Source of the DNA: a virus | IMG/VR virus record: IMGVR_UViG_3300023278_002967 | Span: 1-40,599 of that record | Reading direction: 5' to 3' (one strand) | DNA: 40,599 bases | Part shown: one piece after another, positions 22,411 through 30,738 of the stretch | Numbering within the stretch: the first letter of the stretch is position 1 | How the letters are laid out: every line of letters starts with the position of its first letter | Notes under the pieces: model-generated | Databases searched by the model: none | Told to the model about the DNA's origin: nothing | The model's input: the letters and a program-made list of their open reading frames with translations, nothing else | Translations under genes and position numbers: made by a program

Positions 22411-22420
22411 CCTATTTAAC
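22411..22420 (-). promoter_or_regulatory. TATA box, nuclease-like/zinc-ribbon operon (start 22390)
   Basis: Coding-strand GTTAAATAGG, 21 nt to the ATG. Confidence 0.8.
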
Positions 22421-22427
22421 ATTTAGG

Positions 22428-22589
22428 CTATTCTTCTTCGCAACAAGGCGCAGGGCATTTGGGTGCAGCATAGAAAATATCAGTCCAATTTCGGAATAGT
22501 GATTCATAAACCAAATTGCCTACTACAACGGCAAAAATACTCAAGACACACCAAAAAGCAAAAGCATCAACACTATTTTCGGGCATCAT
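22428..22589 (-). CDS. Single-span membrane micro-protein, 53 aa
   Basis: MMPEN, then a membrane helix (FAFWCVLSIFAVVVGNLVY), then a short tail ending in CPAPCCEEE, whose three cysteines could bind metal. The frame is open far upstream, but there it overlaps the previous gene. The ATG at 22589 sits in a 13-base junction (ATTGATACCATGAT less its first base) identical to that at the start of the upstream gene, whose product also begins M-x-PEN. Last gene of the UvdE operon. Confidence 0.65.
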   Translation of the reverse strand: MMPENSVDAFAFWCVLSIFAVVVGNLVYESLFRNWTDIFYAAPKCPAPCCEEE

Positions 22590-22593
22590 GGTA

Positions 22594-23025
22594 TCAATTC
22601 CTATGTCCGTTAATACTACATGGTGAGTAGCGTTTGCATCTATCTCCATTCTTATTATGGCCTTCACATCGGCCTTCTTGAGTCGTTTCAATAGACAAAT
22701 CGTTAATTCCATCAATTAACTTCCTTGTTTTGCTTTCAATAAACTTCATATAATGATTTTCAAATTGAATCCCTTCGGTCTTCCCATTCCAATTTACTTT
22801 CACATGAAGGGCTTTACCATGCTCATTTTCCAAATCCGAAATTGTTTTGTATCGCATCATTCCCCATTCAGCACCGTCATAACCATTCCAACAACCAAAA
22901 TAAATACTCTCATTAGAATCCTGTAATTCAATTTTGCTCTCATCACTTAAAACACCCTTTGCAGGTCTAAACCATGAAATAGGAGATTCTCTTAGAGTTC
23001 CCAATAATGGATTTTCAGGAATCAT
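22594..23025 (-). CDS. Unknown protein with C-terminal Cys/His zinc motif, 143 aa
   Basis: The C-terminal 25 residues, CEGHNKNGDRCKRY...C..NGH, match a small zinc-binding pattern (C...G.rCkr...C..H) found at the ends of many viral and bacterial proteins. The rest is mixed strand/helix with FGCWNGYDGAEWG and no known domain. The ATG overlaps the UvdE stop by ATGA. Position suggests a UV-repair or replication accessory role, which is unproven. Confidence 0.7.
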   Translation of the reverse strand: MIPENPLLGTLRESPISWFRPAKGVLSDESKIELQDSNESIYFGCWNGYDGAEWGMMRYKTISDLENEHGKALHVKVNWNGKTEGIQFENHYMKFIESKTRKLIDGINDLSIETTQEGRCEGHNKNGDRCKRYSPCSINGHRN

Positions 23026-23996
23026 GGTATCAACTCTAAAGTGGCAATTGATAACTCTTTGAATTTGGCCTCAATCATAACATCAACATCTTGGCCGTAA
23101 AGATTCATCGGGCCATGACACAAATCGGAATGTGCTGGAGATGGCTTGTCGCCACCTTGCTCTAAAACACGAGACTCGGAGTAGTGAACAACGGGTGTGA
23201 TACCGTTAGGCCAAGTAGACATGGCTAACAAAAGGGCTTGCTGCTCGGTAAGACCGCCTGTGCAAAACTGGTGGTGATGATAGTCAAAAACAATAGGTAT
23301 GCCTGTGGACTCGTAGACAGTCATCAAGTCATTAACTGAATACATACGAGCCTTGTCGTCATTTTCCAAAGTGAGGCGACGGCGGCAATTGGGGTCAAGG
23401 AGTGCGAAATTATTGATGAACCGAACAATGGTAGCGTCATGGTCGCCAGCACCAGACCCGATATGGATGTTAATCTTGTTGTAATGTGATGGCTCAAAAC
23501 CCATGAGGTCAAAAATATGGGAGTGCAAATTGAGTTCATTTACTGCACGACGGACAACATCTGGGTTTTTGCTACCCAACACATTATATGGGCCTGGGTG
23601 TGATGTCAGACGGTGAGCATTGGCGGTAGCGTAATCGCCAATCTGTCGCAACTTGGATTTGATAATGTCGCAAGAGGGTAAGTCGTCAATAGCATAGCCG
23701 AGTCGGTCATGGGACATGAACGGGAAAATTTCGGACGATAAACGCATAAAGCGAATACCGTTGGACTCGTTCCACCGAAGGATGGTGAGTAGGTCGTCAA
23801 GATTGTTCAAGATTTTCTGATTGACAGAAGAGATGTCAAAAGTGCGGGCAATACAGGTGCGGTTGGTGTATGTCTTGTGTTTGGCTTTACCTCCCAAACA
23901 CTTGAAACAAGACTTGCAACGAGAGCCAGTTTCCTTGAATGTGCGGTCACAACTACCGCCGAGAGTCTGATTGATACAGGCGTAACCTACTTGCAT
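23022..23996 (-). CDS. uvsE: UV damage endonuclease (UvdE/UvsE)
   Basis: A 324-residue TIM-barrel endonuclease that nicks DNA 5' of UV photoproducts. Family motifs in order: VGYACINQTLGG (N-terminus), FMRLSSEIFPFMSH (about 83-96), NIHIGSGAGDHD, LTLENDDK with a metal-binding Glu, and GIPIVFDYHHHQF with metal-binding Asp/His, then VVHYSES. Unusual is an inserted cysteine cluster near the N-terminus (Cys16, 27, 30, 33) absent from the bacterial enzymes I know. First gene of a three-gene leaderless operon. Suggests exposure to sunlight. Confidence 0.93.
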   Translation of the reverse strand: MQVGYACINQTLGGSCDRTFKETGSRCKSCFKCLGGKAKHKTYTNRTCIARTFDISSVNQKILNNLDDLLTILRWNESNGIRFMRLSSEIFPFMSHDRLGYAIDDLPSCDIIKSKLRQIGDYATANAHRLTSHPGPYNVLGSKNPDVVRRAVNELNLHSHIFDLMGFEPSHYNKINIHIGSGAGDHDATIVRFINNFALLDPNCRRRLTLENDDKARMYSVNDLMTVYESTGIPIVFDYHHHQFCTGGLTEQQALLLAMSTWPNGITPVVHYSESRVLEQGGDKPSPAHSDLCHGPMNLYGQDVDVMIEAKFKELSIATLELIP

Positions 23997-24016
23997 AACC
24001 TCTATTATTGGGGTTA

Positions 24017-24026
24017 CCTATATTAA
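24017..24026 (-). promoter_or_regulatory. TATA box, UvdE operon (start 23996)
   Basis: Coding-strand TTAATATAGG, 21 nt to the ATG; overlaps the stop of the 300-aa gene. Confidence 0.75.
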
Positions 24027-24925
24027 GTTTTAAGTGCGTTGGTGATATATTGATGATAATTTATAATCCATTGTGTTCGGGGCGGCATTACTACTTCTTC
24101 GGAGTTTCCAAAAGACTCATAGGTATCCATTACCCATTTCTGGAATGCAGTCATACTGGCTGATTCCATCAGGTTGTAGTTCATAGATTTGTTGTTTCCT
24201 TGACCCCATATTCGGGTGATAATCTTCTTTTGTTCCGTAGGGTCTTTCCCAGCAGTAGAGGCACGAGTTAATAGGAACTTACGATAGGCAGTTTCAATAA
24301 TGATTTTTACATCCATAATGCGGGTGTATGCGTCTTTATCTGCGTTCCAGAAATATTGATTGTCTGCTTCGTGAGGGGTTATTTTATAGGCTTGCATCAT
24401 TACCTTATCTGGGAGACCATTTGCCCAAATCGCCGTTTCACCTGATTCTGAGACGAGTTGAAAAAGGTTGTTGGCTTGGTCTAAAATATGGATTGATTCT
24501 AATCTTCTCTGCCCTTCTTTAAAATAGTAGACTGTGAGGCCATCATAGTAGGGAGAGTTTTGTGCAGGGCAAATAATCCAACGATTGTCTAATATGTGGA
24601 TGTTTTTGAAACGGTCTGCATAAGATTTCCATTTATTGTTCCTGTCTCTCTGACCATAGGTGGCGAGGAATTTATCATATGAAATCAGTTCACCTGAATC
24701 GTTGCGGTAGCCGTAATCTTCAAATTTAGCATTAAGATGCTTATTGAAATTATTGAACCTTGACCTTTGCCTTCCGAGGACGGCTCTAATAATTTGTCCT
24801 TTTCGGTAAGTATCTGCGGGTAAGTTAAGGATGGAAAATTTTGTCCATGCTTTTGGACTCCGAGGATTTGCTTTAGATTTATTTATTCTATTCATGGCTG
24901 AGAGATACTGTGACCACGAATACAT
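24023..24925 (-). CDS. Unknown protein, 300 aa
   Basis: No family recognised. Soluble and basic in the first third (MNRINKSKANPRSPKAW, RQRSRFNNFNKHLNAKF), then strand-rich (WIICPAQNSPYYDGLTVYYF) and helical at the end. No zinc pairs, signal peptide or membrane span. Single leaderless transcript. Its size and lack of enzymatic motifs leave a structural or DNA-binding role open. Confidence 0.77.
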   Translation of the reverse strand: MYSWSQYLSAMNRINKSKANPRSPKAWTKFSILNLPADTYRKGQIIRAVLGRQRSRFNNFNKHLNAKFEDYGYRNDSGELISYDKFLATYGQRDRNNKWKSYADRFKNIHILDNRWIICPAQNSPYYDGLTVYYFKEGQRRLESIHILDQANNLFQLVSESGETAIWANGLPDKVMMQAYKITPHEADNQYFWNADKDAYTRIMDVKIIIETAYRKFLLTRASTAGKDPTEQKKIITRIWGQGNNKSMNYNLMESASMTAFQKWVMDTYESFGNSEEVVMPPRTQWIINYHQYITNALKT

Positions 24926-24945
24926 GGTATTTATTGATGGGTTTT

Positions 24946-24955
24946 CCTATTTAAA
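24946..24955 (-). promoter_or_regulatory. TATA box, 300-aa gene (start 24925)
   Basis: Coding-strand TTTAAATAGG, 21 nt to the ATG. Confidence 0.78.
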
Positions 24956-24960
24956 TTTTG

Positions 24961-24970
24961 TCAAAAAAAC
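24961..24970 (-). terminator. T-run, possible terminator of the 473-aa gene
   Basis: Seven Ts on the coding strand, directly before the next promoter and about 130 nt after the stop at 25100. Archaeal termination often uses such T-runs; no hairpin is needed. Confidence 0.45.
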
Positions 24971-24988
24971 ACTACCCTGAAACAGTAA

Positions 24989-25060
24989 TGACTTCAAGAC
25001 CCTTTTGAGATGGCTTTTTGAAAAAGTATTTGACTTCAAGACCCATGGGTCTTTTTGAGG
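24989..25060 (-). repeat. Imperfect direct repeat pair with internal palindrome
   Basis: A 14-base unit TGACTTCAAGACCC occurs at 24989..25002 and 25031..25044 (plus-strand reading), each followed by TTTTGAG. The second copy has eight extra bases that create a perfect 16-base palindrome at 25038..25053 (AAGACCCATGGGTCTT). Lies in the gap behind the 473-aa gene; may form RNA structure or a protein-binding site. Confidence 0.65.
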
Positions 25061-25099
25061 CTCTGTGGGGCGTTTGTGCTTAATGTGCCTATTTTGTGC

Positions 25100-26521
25100 C
25101 TAAAATATGGTTTTTTTCAGGGTTGATGGTGGGTATCTTAAGAAGTTGAGGAAATTAACTGGGATAGAGAATGTGAATCCTCGTGTGGAGGATAGTTCTG
25201 TTATGAGTTCATCATGGTAGTCTTCAATAATGAGGTATGTATTTGGGTCACGAGCCAGATAATAGTTAGTCCACATCACTGAATTGGGGGTATATTCGGT
25301 GGATTGCAGCATATCATTGTATCGGTCATTGTCTTCAGGAAGGCTGGGTCGGACATTGTCGGTGTTATTATAAGTCATAGTCATTGGATTGTGATATAGC
25401 AACCCATACCTCAACGGGGACACACCCATTCTGCGGGTTTGGGTTTTCGTATTTTGAATAGCGTGTGGTGTGCCAGAGATACTTCTCGTCTCAGCAGACC
25501 TTTCAGCATTTGGTCCGTAATAACCCCATAATAAACTGACGAGTCCAGTATATGCGGCAGTTACGGGATATTCGCCTATGGCATCGCTCCAATCAAACTC
25601 TTCTCTCTGCTCCTCAAGCCAATCCCCATAATCTTGGTCTTGTTCATTATCTTCATCATATCTCTCGTCAAGATGCTCGGTGAAATCATATCCTGTTAAA
25701 TCTTCAAATAAATATTCATCCAGGTGGAGGTGTTGGGAGTCTATTTGTCGGGTAGTCACATCACCCGTCCAGAGATATTCGCTGCTCACCACAAGTTTGA
25801 CATAGGGTTGTGGCTGCAAATCATTCAGATACCAGTATAGCACCTCTAAAATATCTGCCATATTCCACTCTTCCAGAATTCCTGCGTGTCTGTTTAGATT
25901 GCTTTGGTTACGGGCAATAAATTCAGGTTCACTGTCTGATATACGGGTAAATTCTGCTTGTTCTCGGAGGTCTCGTTCAGTATAAGGAATCTCTCTAATT
26001 GCGTCGTTAAGTATGCGTTTATAGGCTTGGTATGCGGCTACGGATGATAACATCATGTAAAGACTTTGACCGATGAATTGGGAGGGATTACGAAGTGTGA
26101 ATTGGGGTTCCATGGCTGCATTCATGGCTTCAAGGTCTCGTTGATTTCGTTCTTGTCGGTCTTGATTCGTGATGATTGGTGGACGACCATCTCCAAGGGA
26201 AGGGTATGCAGGGAATCCAGGAAAAAGCCTGTAATAAGTGGGAAGGCGCATGGTTGGGTGGAGAGTAGGGTTTGAATTAAGTTCTTGGCGATAAGAATAA
26301 GCATCGTAGGGGTCAAACACTTTTTTATTGATAGCCAATATACGAGTCTGTTTGAGCCATGCGAATAAATTGTTTCGGAACAGGGTGTTTTCTGGGAGGG
26401 TCTTTTCTTCGTAATGAATTAGTTCGGGCGGTCGTAATGTTTCCAAATTGATTTCATCATCGGGAATGAAACCTGAAGAGGTCACATAGTTGTAATACTC
26501 CTCATTAGACATCAAGGTCAT
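25100..26521 (-). CDS. Large unknown protein, 473 aa
   Basis: No family recognised. Soluble, rich in Tyr, Pro, Arg and acidic residues. Residues about 295-320 are a strongly acidic patch (DLTGYDFTEHLDERYDED onward). A region near 340-360 is mildly hydrophobic (TAAYTGLVSLLWGYYGPN). No catalytic motif, zinc site or signal peptide. Single leaderless gene with a 174-base gap behind it. As one of the largest unassigned proteins here it is a candidate structural protein, by elimination only. Confidence 0.78.
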   Translation of the reverse strand: MTLMSNEEYYNYVTSSGFIPDDEINLETLRPPELIHYEEKTLPENTLFRNNLFAWLKQTRILAINKKVFDPYDAYSYRQELNSNPTLHPTMRLPTYYRLFPGFPAYPSLGDGRPPIITNQDRQERNQRDLEAMNAAMEPQFTLRNPSQFIGQSLYMMLSSVAAYQAYKRILNDAIREIPYTERDLREQAEFTRISDSEPEFIARNQSNLNRHAGILEEWNMADILEVLYWYLNDLQPQPYVKLVVSSEYLWTGDVTTRQIDSQHLHLDEYLFEDLTGYDFTEHLDERYDEDNEQDQDYGDWLEEQREEFDWSDAIGEYPVTAAYTGLVSLLWGYYGPNAERSAETRSISGTPHAIQNTKTQTRRMGVSPLRYGLLYHNPMTMTYNNTDNVRPSLPEDNDRYNDMLQSTEYTPNSVMWTNYYLARDPNTYLIIEDYHDELITELSSTRGFTFSIPVNFLNFLRYPPSTLKKTIF

Positions 26522-26541
26522 GGTTATTATTGGGTGGTGCT

Positions 26542-26551
26542 GCTACTTAAG
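26542..26551 (-). promoter_or_regulatory. TATA box, 473-aa gene (start 26521)
   Basis: Coding-strand CTTAAGTAGC, 21 nt to the ATG; lies at the end of paralogue 2. Confidence 0.7.
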
Positions 26552-27014
26552 TTTCACTAAGTCGTTGTTTAAGGGGGAAGCAGTTAGGTAACAAATGTAA
26601 CTTATCCTGTTCCCGAACGATAAATCCTGGGACGATTCTTCTGATTTTTTGAGATAATCTTCTGGGTGTCATTCTCCAATCAAAACCTTGAGTTAATTCT
26701 CGGGCTACTTCGGCTGGAGTGAGTGCGCCTTTGGCTCTTAAGACTTGTAAGCAATCATACAAAAACAGGTATTTTTTAATTCTGACTTTACGAGTGCATT
26801 CGTCATTACAGAATGATTTGTTTGCTTTGCTGCCTCTTCGGAGGGCAAATTCTTCTCCACACCAATCACAATTGTGGTAAGCAATAATTTGATTTTTATG
26901 AAACAGATAATCTTGGGACACAGGTATTTCTTGTAAAATGTGACAACGCTCGCTGCAAAATTGTTCGTAAAGTGAGTAGCGATATTTAGAATCACAACGG
27001 CGACAGGATTCCAT
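26547..27014 (-). CDS. Zinc-finger/winged-helix protein, paralogue 2 (155 aa)
   Basis: N-terminal CRRC...FCSERC, then CDWCGEEF...FCNDEC (residues about 49-72), then a winged helix (LTPAEVARELTQGFDWRMTPRRLSQKIRRI). The CDWCGEEF module is nearly the same as CDWCGDEF in the neighbouring paralogue 3. Putative DNA-binding regulator. Last gene of the PolD operon, with GAGG before the ATG. Confidence 0.75.
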   Translation of the reverse strand: MESCRRCDSKYRYSLYEQFCSERCHILQEIPVSQDYLFHKNQIIAYHNCDWCGEEFALRRGSKANKSFCNDECTRKVRIKKYLFLYDCLQVLRAKGALTPAEVARELTQGFDWRMTPRRLSQKIRRIVPGFIVREQDKLHLLPNCFPLKQRLSET

Positions 27015-27016
27015 AA

Positions 27017-27583
27017 TTATGCCTCACTAAATTTAGACTTGTTTTGAACGGCAAACGCCAAAGGAATATCAGAGTTGAGAAATTGAGGGGTGAGATTATA
27101 CTGGTAAGAATGGTTATCATTTTTGGTGACTGCAACTATTCCTCGTGCAGCATAGACTCGCAAGACGGCTCCAATGGTTCGGGATGAACAAATGGTGGAT
27201 TGGTCTATCCAATAATGTTCTAATTGCTTGGCATTAGAATTGGGGTGGTATTGAAGCAGTTTGAGAATTCTCCAATCACGGCTGGAGTTTTTTCCACGCT
27301 TCATTTGCAAGGAACAGGCTCGTCCACAAAATTGTTTATTAGATTTTCTCTTGTTGTGTGAAATGGTAAATTCGTCTCCGCACCAATCGCAAGAAATTTT
27401 TATCTTGGGGCGCATCCAAGTATTTTTATGGTGCTTTGATTCTGATACTCTGACTTCGGGATATGCCTCGGGGTTTTGGTAATAAATCCAACAGTAATGG
27501 CTACAATGGGTGGTGAAATACTGCGTGTGCCTTTCAGCAGTGGTGATGATTTCTTCTCCACAAGGGCATTTAGGATACTGCAT
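27017..27583 (-). CDS. Zinc-finger/winged-helix protein, paralogue 3 (188 aa)
   Basis: CPCGEEI...HCSHYC, a conserved YYQNPEAYP stretch, CDWCGDEF...FCGRAC (about residues 65-91), then a winged helix ending IGAVLRVYAARGIVAV. Closest to paralogue 4, with which it shares YYQNP[ED]AYP and [GA]xVLRVYxxRGI[VI]. GGAGG precedes the start, which overlaps the end of paralogue 4 by 14 bases. Probably a transcription or replication regulator. Confidence 0.78.
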   Translation of the reverse strand: MQYPKCPCGEEIITTAERHTQYFTTHCSHYCWIYYQNPEAYPEVRVSESKHHKNTWMRPKIKISCDWCGDEFTISHNKRKSNKQFCGRACSLQMKRGKNSSRDWRILKLLQYHPNSNAKQLEHYWIDQSTICSSRTIGAVLRVYAARGIVAVTKNDNHSYQYNLTPQFLNSDIPLAFAVQNKSKFSEA

Positions 27584-28139
27584 TGACTTTCGCCTCCTTC
27601 AACCTCAATTTTTCTTTTACTATTTTTCCTAATGGTAATTTATTGGCTTCTGAAACCATTTTGTAAGTGCGAGGCCATGCTCCATCCTCAATCTCAATAA
27701 TTCCTCGGCTCAGATAAACTCGTAGTATGCTTCCAATGTGTCGGCCTGTAAGATAATTAGTTCCTAATGTTGGGCAGATAATTTCGGCTAACTCTCCTGA
27801 TGTGACAGGGCTTTTGGCTACTTTAATATTGGCTAAAATGTAGAGGTCTCTCCAGTTTCTCTTTCCTTGCATCATGGTGTGGTGACATTTTTTACCACAG
27901 AAATTCATATTGGGGTTGCCGTATCTCAACAAGAATTCATCTCCACAGAGGAAACAATCTACTGGTATTTTGGCTCGCTTCAAATGGTTTTTATGAGTGA
28001 TAGCATCGGACATTTTTTCCATCGGGTAGGCATCAGGATTTTGATAATAGACACTACAATAGCGGCTACAATATCCGTGATAAAAGGTATTGCCTGAGCG
28101 AATGTAAGTGATTGGTCTTCCACACAAGCATTGTTCCAT
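27570..28139 (-). CDS. Zinc-finger/winged-helix protein, paralogue 4 (189 aa)
   Basis: CLCGRPI...YCSRYC, YYQNPDAYP, CFLCGDEF...FCGKKC (about residues 62-85), then a winged helix with IGSILRVYLSRGIIEIED, and a lysine-rich end. Immediately downstream of the PolD small subunit gene, separated by nine bases with GTGAT as ribosome site. Same layout as the copies at 26547, 27017 and 9861. Confidence 0.78.
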   Translation of the reverse strand: MEQCLCGRPITYIRSGNTFYHGYCSRYCSVYYQNPDAYPMEKMSDAITHKNHLKRAKIPVDCFLCGDEFLLRYGNPNMNFCGKKCHHTMMQGKRNWRDLYILANIKVAKSPVTSGELAEIICPTLGTNYLTGRHIGSILRVYLSRGIIEIEDGAWPRTYKMVSEANKLPLGKIVKEKLRLKEAKVNAVS

Positions 28140-28148
28140 ATTATCACT

Positions 28149-29420
28149 TCACAAAGGGTCTTTGAAAGCAAAGGCTTTCATTTGGCGATTCTGAATATTG
28201 TAGACGGACAAATATCCCATTTTTGGTTTGTAGCCCAACATTTGCATGAAATCTGTTTCACCTTGGAAAGTGGATGAAACAACGAGAGGGATGCCACGAT
28301 ACATCTCCATTTGATGAGCATGGGTGTGTCCTGTGACGAAAATATCTGGGTTGGTGCTGATAACCATTTGGTCTTCTTCTTCAGGAGAGAGTGCATTTCG
28401 CTCGCCCCACATTGGAGCAAGATGTCGCTTTCTTAGCATTTCTTTCATGGCTTCAGCAGGTCGTTCATACGAAACATGAGCCATACGAGGAACCATGTCA
28501 TCAATACCTTTGCCGTGATATGACAATACTTCAATTCCTGAGAGATTTACTCGGGCAGGATTGCCCACATGAACCGCTGAATTGAACCTTTGTTGAATAA
28601 GTGGTTCTAACATGGGTTGGGGTTCGGCAGGTCTAACTGCATCGTGATTTCCTGGTAAAACTATGGGAGTGATGTGGTCTGGTAATTCATCCAATTTTCT
28701 GGCAAACATTTCGTATTGGTCGTAGACATTGTCCATGGTGATATTGCGCTCGTGTCCTGGATATACACCAACTCCATCAACACAATCTCCCGAAAGCACA
28801 AAATACTTGATATTTTTTGCAACATGATGGTCTGAATTCATCCATTCTACCATCTCATCCCATTCCTTTTCCAAGAACTTTTTGCTGCCCATGTGGATGT
28901 CTGATGCGAAAGCAATAGATACGGGGTCAAAGTCTAATCCGCCCCGATTCTGATTATTGGGCAAAACCTCTGGGAACTGAACTCGGTCAGTCCAAAACAT
29001 TCTTCCATCATCGGAAAATTTTCCTGTGACTCCGATAACATCGTCTACTAACAAAGTGGCTACGGAAGGGTCTTCTTTTCTTAAGAATACAGTAATTCTG
29101 CCTGTTTTATCCTCTAATTCAACCATTCTGCCTCCAGATTTGGTGCGTCTAATATCACAGACAATTCCAATGATATTACAAGGACGATATTTGAAAGCCA
29201 TTTTCTGACTGTTCAATTCACTGATATTCATGGTTTCACGAAACCCTAAATGTTGGCGAATAATTTTTCGGAGTTCTTCGTATCGGTTAGCAAATAGATT
29301 TACCAAATCTCCCAGTTTCCCAGTTTGGTCAGTTTGTCCAACACGAACTCCTGGGTCAATCATGTCGGGATAATCTCGTGCTAACTCAAACCAGGCTGAG
29401 TTAATAGAATTGGATACCAT
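28149..29420 (-). CDS. D-family DNA polymerase small subunit (DP1), 3'-5' exonuclease
   Basis: 423 residues. An OB-fold at about 78-150 (GIVCDIRRT...MVELEDKTGRITVF) is followed by a calcineurin-like phosphoesterase domain with its metal motifs intact: SDIHMG (174-176), GDCVDG (211-216), GNHD (257-260), YHGKG (301-305) and GHTHAH (364-369). In archaea DP1 proofreads for the catalytic subunit DP2, using Mre11-like chemistry. No DP2 is in this window, so the protein may join the host DP2, a viral DP2 elsewhere, or act alone. Shorter N-terminus than cellular DP1. Leaderless first gene of a four-gene operon. Confidence 0.93.
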   Translation of the reverse strand: MVSNSINSAWFELARDYPDMIDPGVRVGQTDQTGKLGDLVNLFANRYEELRKIIRQHLGFRETMNISELNSQKMAFKYRPCNIIGIVCDIRRTKSGGRMVELEDKTGRITVFLRKEDPSVATLLVDDVIGVTGKFSDDGRMFWTDRVQFPEVLPNNQNRGGLDFDPVSIAFASDIHMGSKKFLEKEWDEMVEWMNSDHHVAKNIKYFVLSGDCVDGVGVYPGHERNITMDNVYDQYEMFARKLDELPDHITPIVLPGNHDAVRPAEPQPMLEPLIQQRFNSAVHVGNPARVNLSGIEVLSYHGKGIDDMVPRMAHVSYERPAEAMKEMLRKRHLAPMWGERNALSPEEEDQMVISTNPDIFVTGHTHAHQMEMYRGIPLVVSSTFQGETDFMQMLGYKPKMGYLSVYNIQNRQMKAFAFKDPL

Positions 29421-29437
29421 GTGGTATCATAGGGGTG

Positions 29438-30127
29438 TTACCTATTTAAGAAAGTTAGACCGTCTCGCAACCAGTTGAGTGGTTGATTTGGAGCAAGATA
29501 AAGTTGTGCATCACCATGATTTTTATAGAGATTAAAGGGGAGGTTTTCATCCCATTCCCATATTTTCATTTGTTCTTTTGCGCCAGATTGATTAGCATAT
29601 GCTCTGTAATCTACTCCGACAAAAATATCGTCTACAAAAACTTCGGTTCTGATTATTGGGATAAGGACTCCTTGCGGGAAATTTTCCCTCTCTGCTTGTG
29701 ATTCAGGTGGCTCATATTCAAAAGCGGATGGGTGAAATGGAAGAAATGGTGCGGTTTGTCCTTGTATGTCTTCTTCTAATGTATCCCACGAATTAAACAT
29801 ATGTTCTCTCCGTGTTTTCCCATTATTGACATAATACATAGGGTATGTGGGGTGAAGGTTGTCCCTTGTAATGTCGGCTCTGTATTTGTTGTAATACTTT
29901 GGGTCAAGATACATTTTGGCTTCAATCTTGGCATTACAAGAATAATCGGTTTTGACCATCTCTCCCGTAGAGGACGGGGTGTGGGCTGGCTTGACGCAAA
30001 CCATCTCCCGAGTATAGCAAAGTGTTTCTGGGTCCCAATCTGTGTGCGTCAATTCGGTAAAATAATGGAAGTCGCCCCACTTCTCTGCCATTTCATTATA
30101 GTCGGGTTTTGAACCATTGGTTTTCAT
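29438..30127 (-). CDS. Unknown protein, 229 aa
   Basis: No family recognised. Soluble, Tyr/Pro-rich, with short NWLR and TDWDPE motifs and a strand-rich C-terminal region (VLIPIIRTEVFVDDIFVGVDYRAY). Three isolated cysteines, no zinc pairs. AGAGGGT precedes the ATG. Second gene of an operon with the SH3-like membrane protein. Confidence 0.75.
   Translation of the reverse strand: MKTNGSKPDYNEMAEKWGDFHYFTELTHTDWDPETLCYTREMVCVKPAHTPSSTGEMVKTDYSCNAKIEAKMYLDPKYYNKYRADITRDNLHPTYPMYYVNNGKTRREHMFNSWDTLEEDIQGQTAPFLPFHPSAFEYEPPESQAERENFPQGVLIPIIRTEVFVDDIFVGVDYRAYANQSGAKEQMKIWEWDENLPFNLYKNHGDAQLYLAPNQPLNWLRDGLTFLNR
29441..29450 (-). promoter_or_regulatory. TATA box, PolD operon (start 29420)
   Basis: Coding-strand CTTAAATAGG, 21 nt to the ATG; sits within the end of the next gene upstream. 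Confidence 0.8.
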
Positions 30128-30150
30128 GTTCAGACCCTCTGTGAGTCGGA

Positions 30151-30738
30151 TTATTGAGCCGATGCAGAGCGGTATGTTCGGCCACCGATAGTCATGCGAG
30201 TAACACGGTCAGTTCCAATCATACGGTATTGGTCTTTTTCCAAATCAAAGACGGTTCGGAGTTGGAAATTTGTAGGGTCATATTTCATACCTTCGCCTGT
30301 GAGTCGGCTTCCTTGTCCTCCAGGCCCTTTGTAGACACCTGTGCGAGCCGTCATGTTTCGGAGAGAGCCATCACGCTTCTCAAACTGAATACTGAAAATC
30401 TTTCCACCGTTGTTAGCGAGTAGTCCCAAGACTTGTTGTTCAGGAAGGAATGTGCGTCCCGATGTTGATGGTGGTGCTGGTGCTTCAAATGAACGAGTTT
30501 TCGGGTTGTAGTGTCGGTGGTCTGAACCTTCTCCACTCATCATTTTCTTCCCTGCGTATTGCCAATATTGGGTGAAATACCAGAATGAGGCTGTTCCGAG
30601 TGCAAGAGTAGCAGCACCGCCCCAAATCATATTGCGGGTGTTCTTTTCTGACCAAGCGTTTTTAGCAAATTGAAATACAATTGGCAGTCCAGCGATAGTT
30701 CCGATAGCAGTTCCAACCATGAGTAGTTGTTGAGTCAT
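30151..30738 (-). CDS. Membrane protein with SH3-like (DUF2693/WYL_2-type) domain, 195 aa
   Basis: Two N-terminal membrane helices (about 5-25 and 37-58) precede a flexible Pro/Ser linker and a C-terminal beta-barrel domain: GGKIFSIQFEKRDGSLRNM (about 112-130), a loop, then RTVFDLEKDQYRMIGTDRV (about 161-179). The latter matches a small SH3-like domain widespread in phages (DUF2693, from memory). The fusion to a membrane anchor is unusual. First gene of a pair, leaderless. Confidence 0.78.
   Translation of the reverse strand: MTQQLLMVGTAIGTIAGLPIVFQFAKNAWSEKNTRNMIWGGAATLALGTASFWYFTQYWQYAGKKMMSGEGSDHRHYNPKTRSFEAPAPPSTSGRTFLPEQQVLGLLANNGGKIFSIQFEKRDGSLRNMTARTGVYKGPGGQGSRLTGEGMKYDPTNFQLRTVFDLEKDQYRMIGTDRVTRMTIGGRTYRSASAQ

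Noticed and set aside
22590-22715. N-terminal extension of the 53-aa membrane gene
   Set aside because: It fully overlaps the end of the previous gene in another frame, while an ATG with the same junction as the neighbouring gene sits at 22589.
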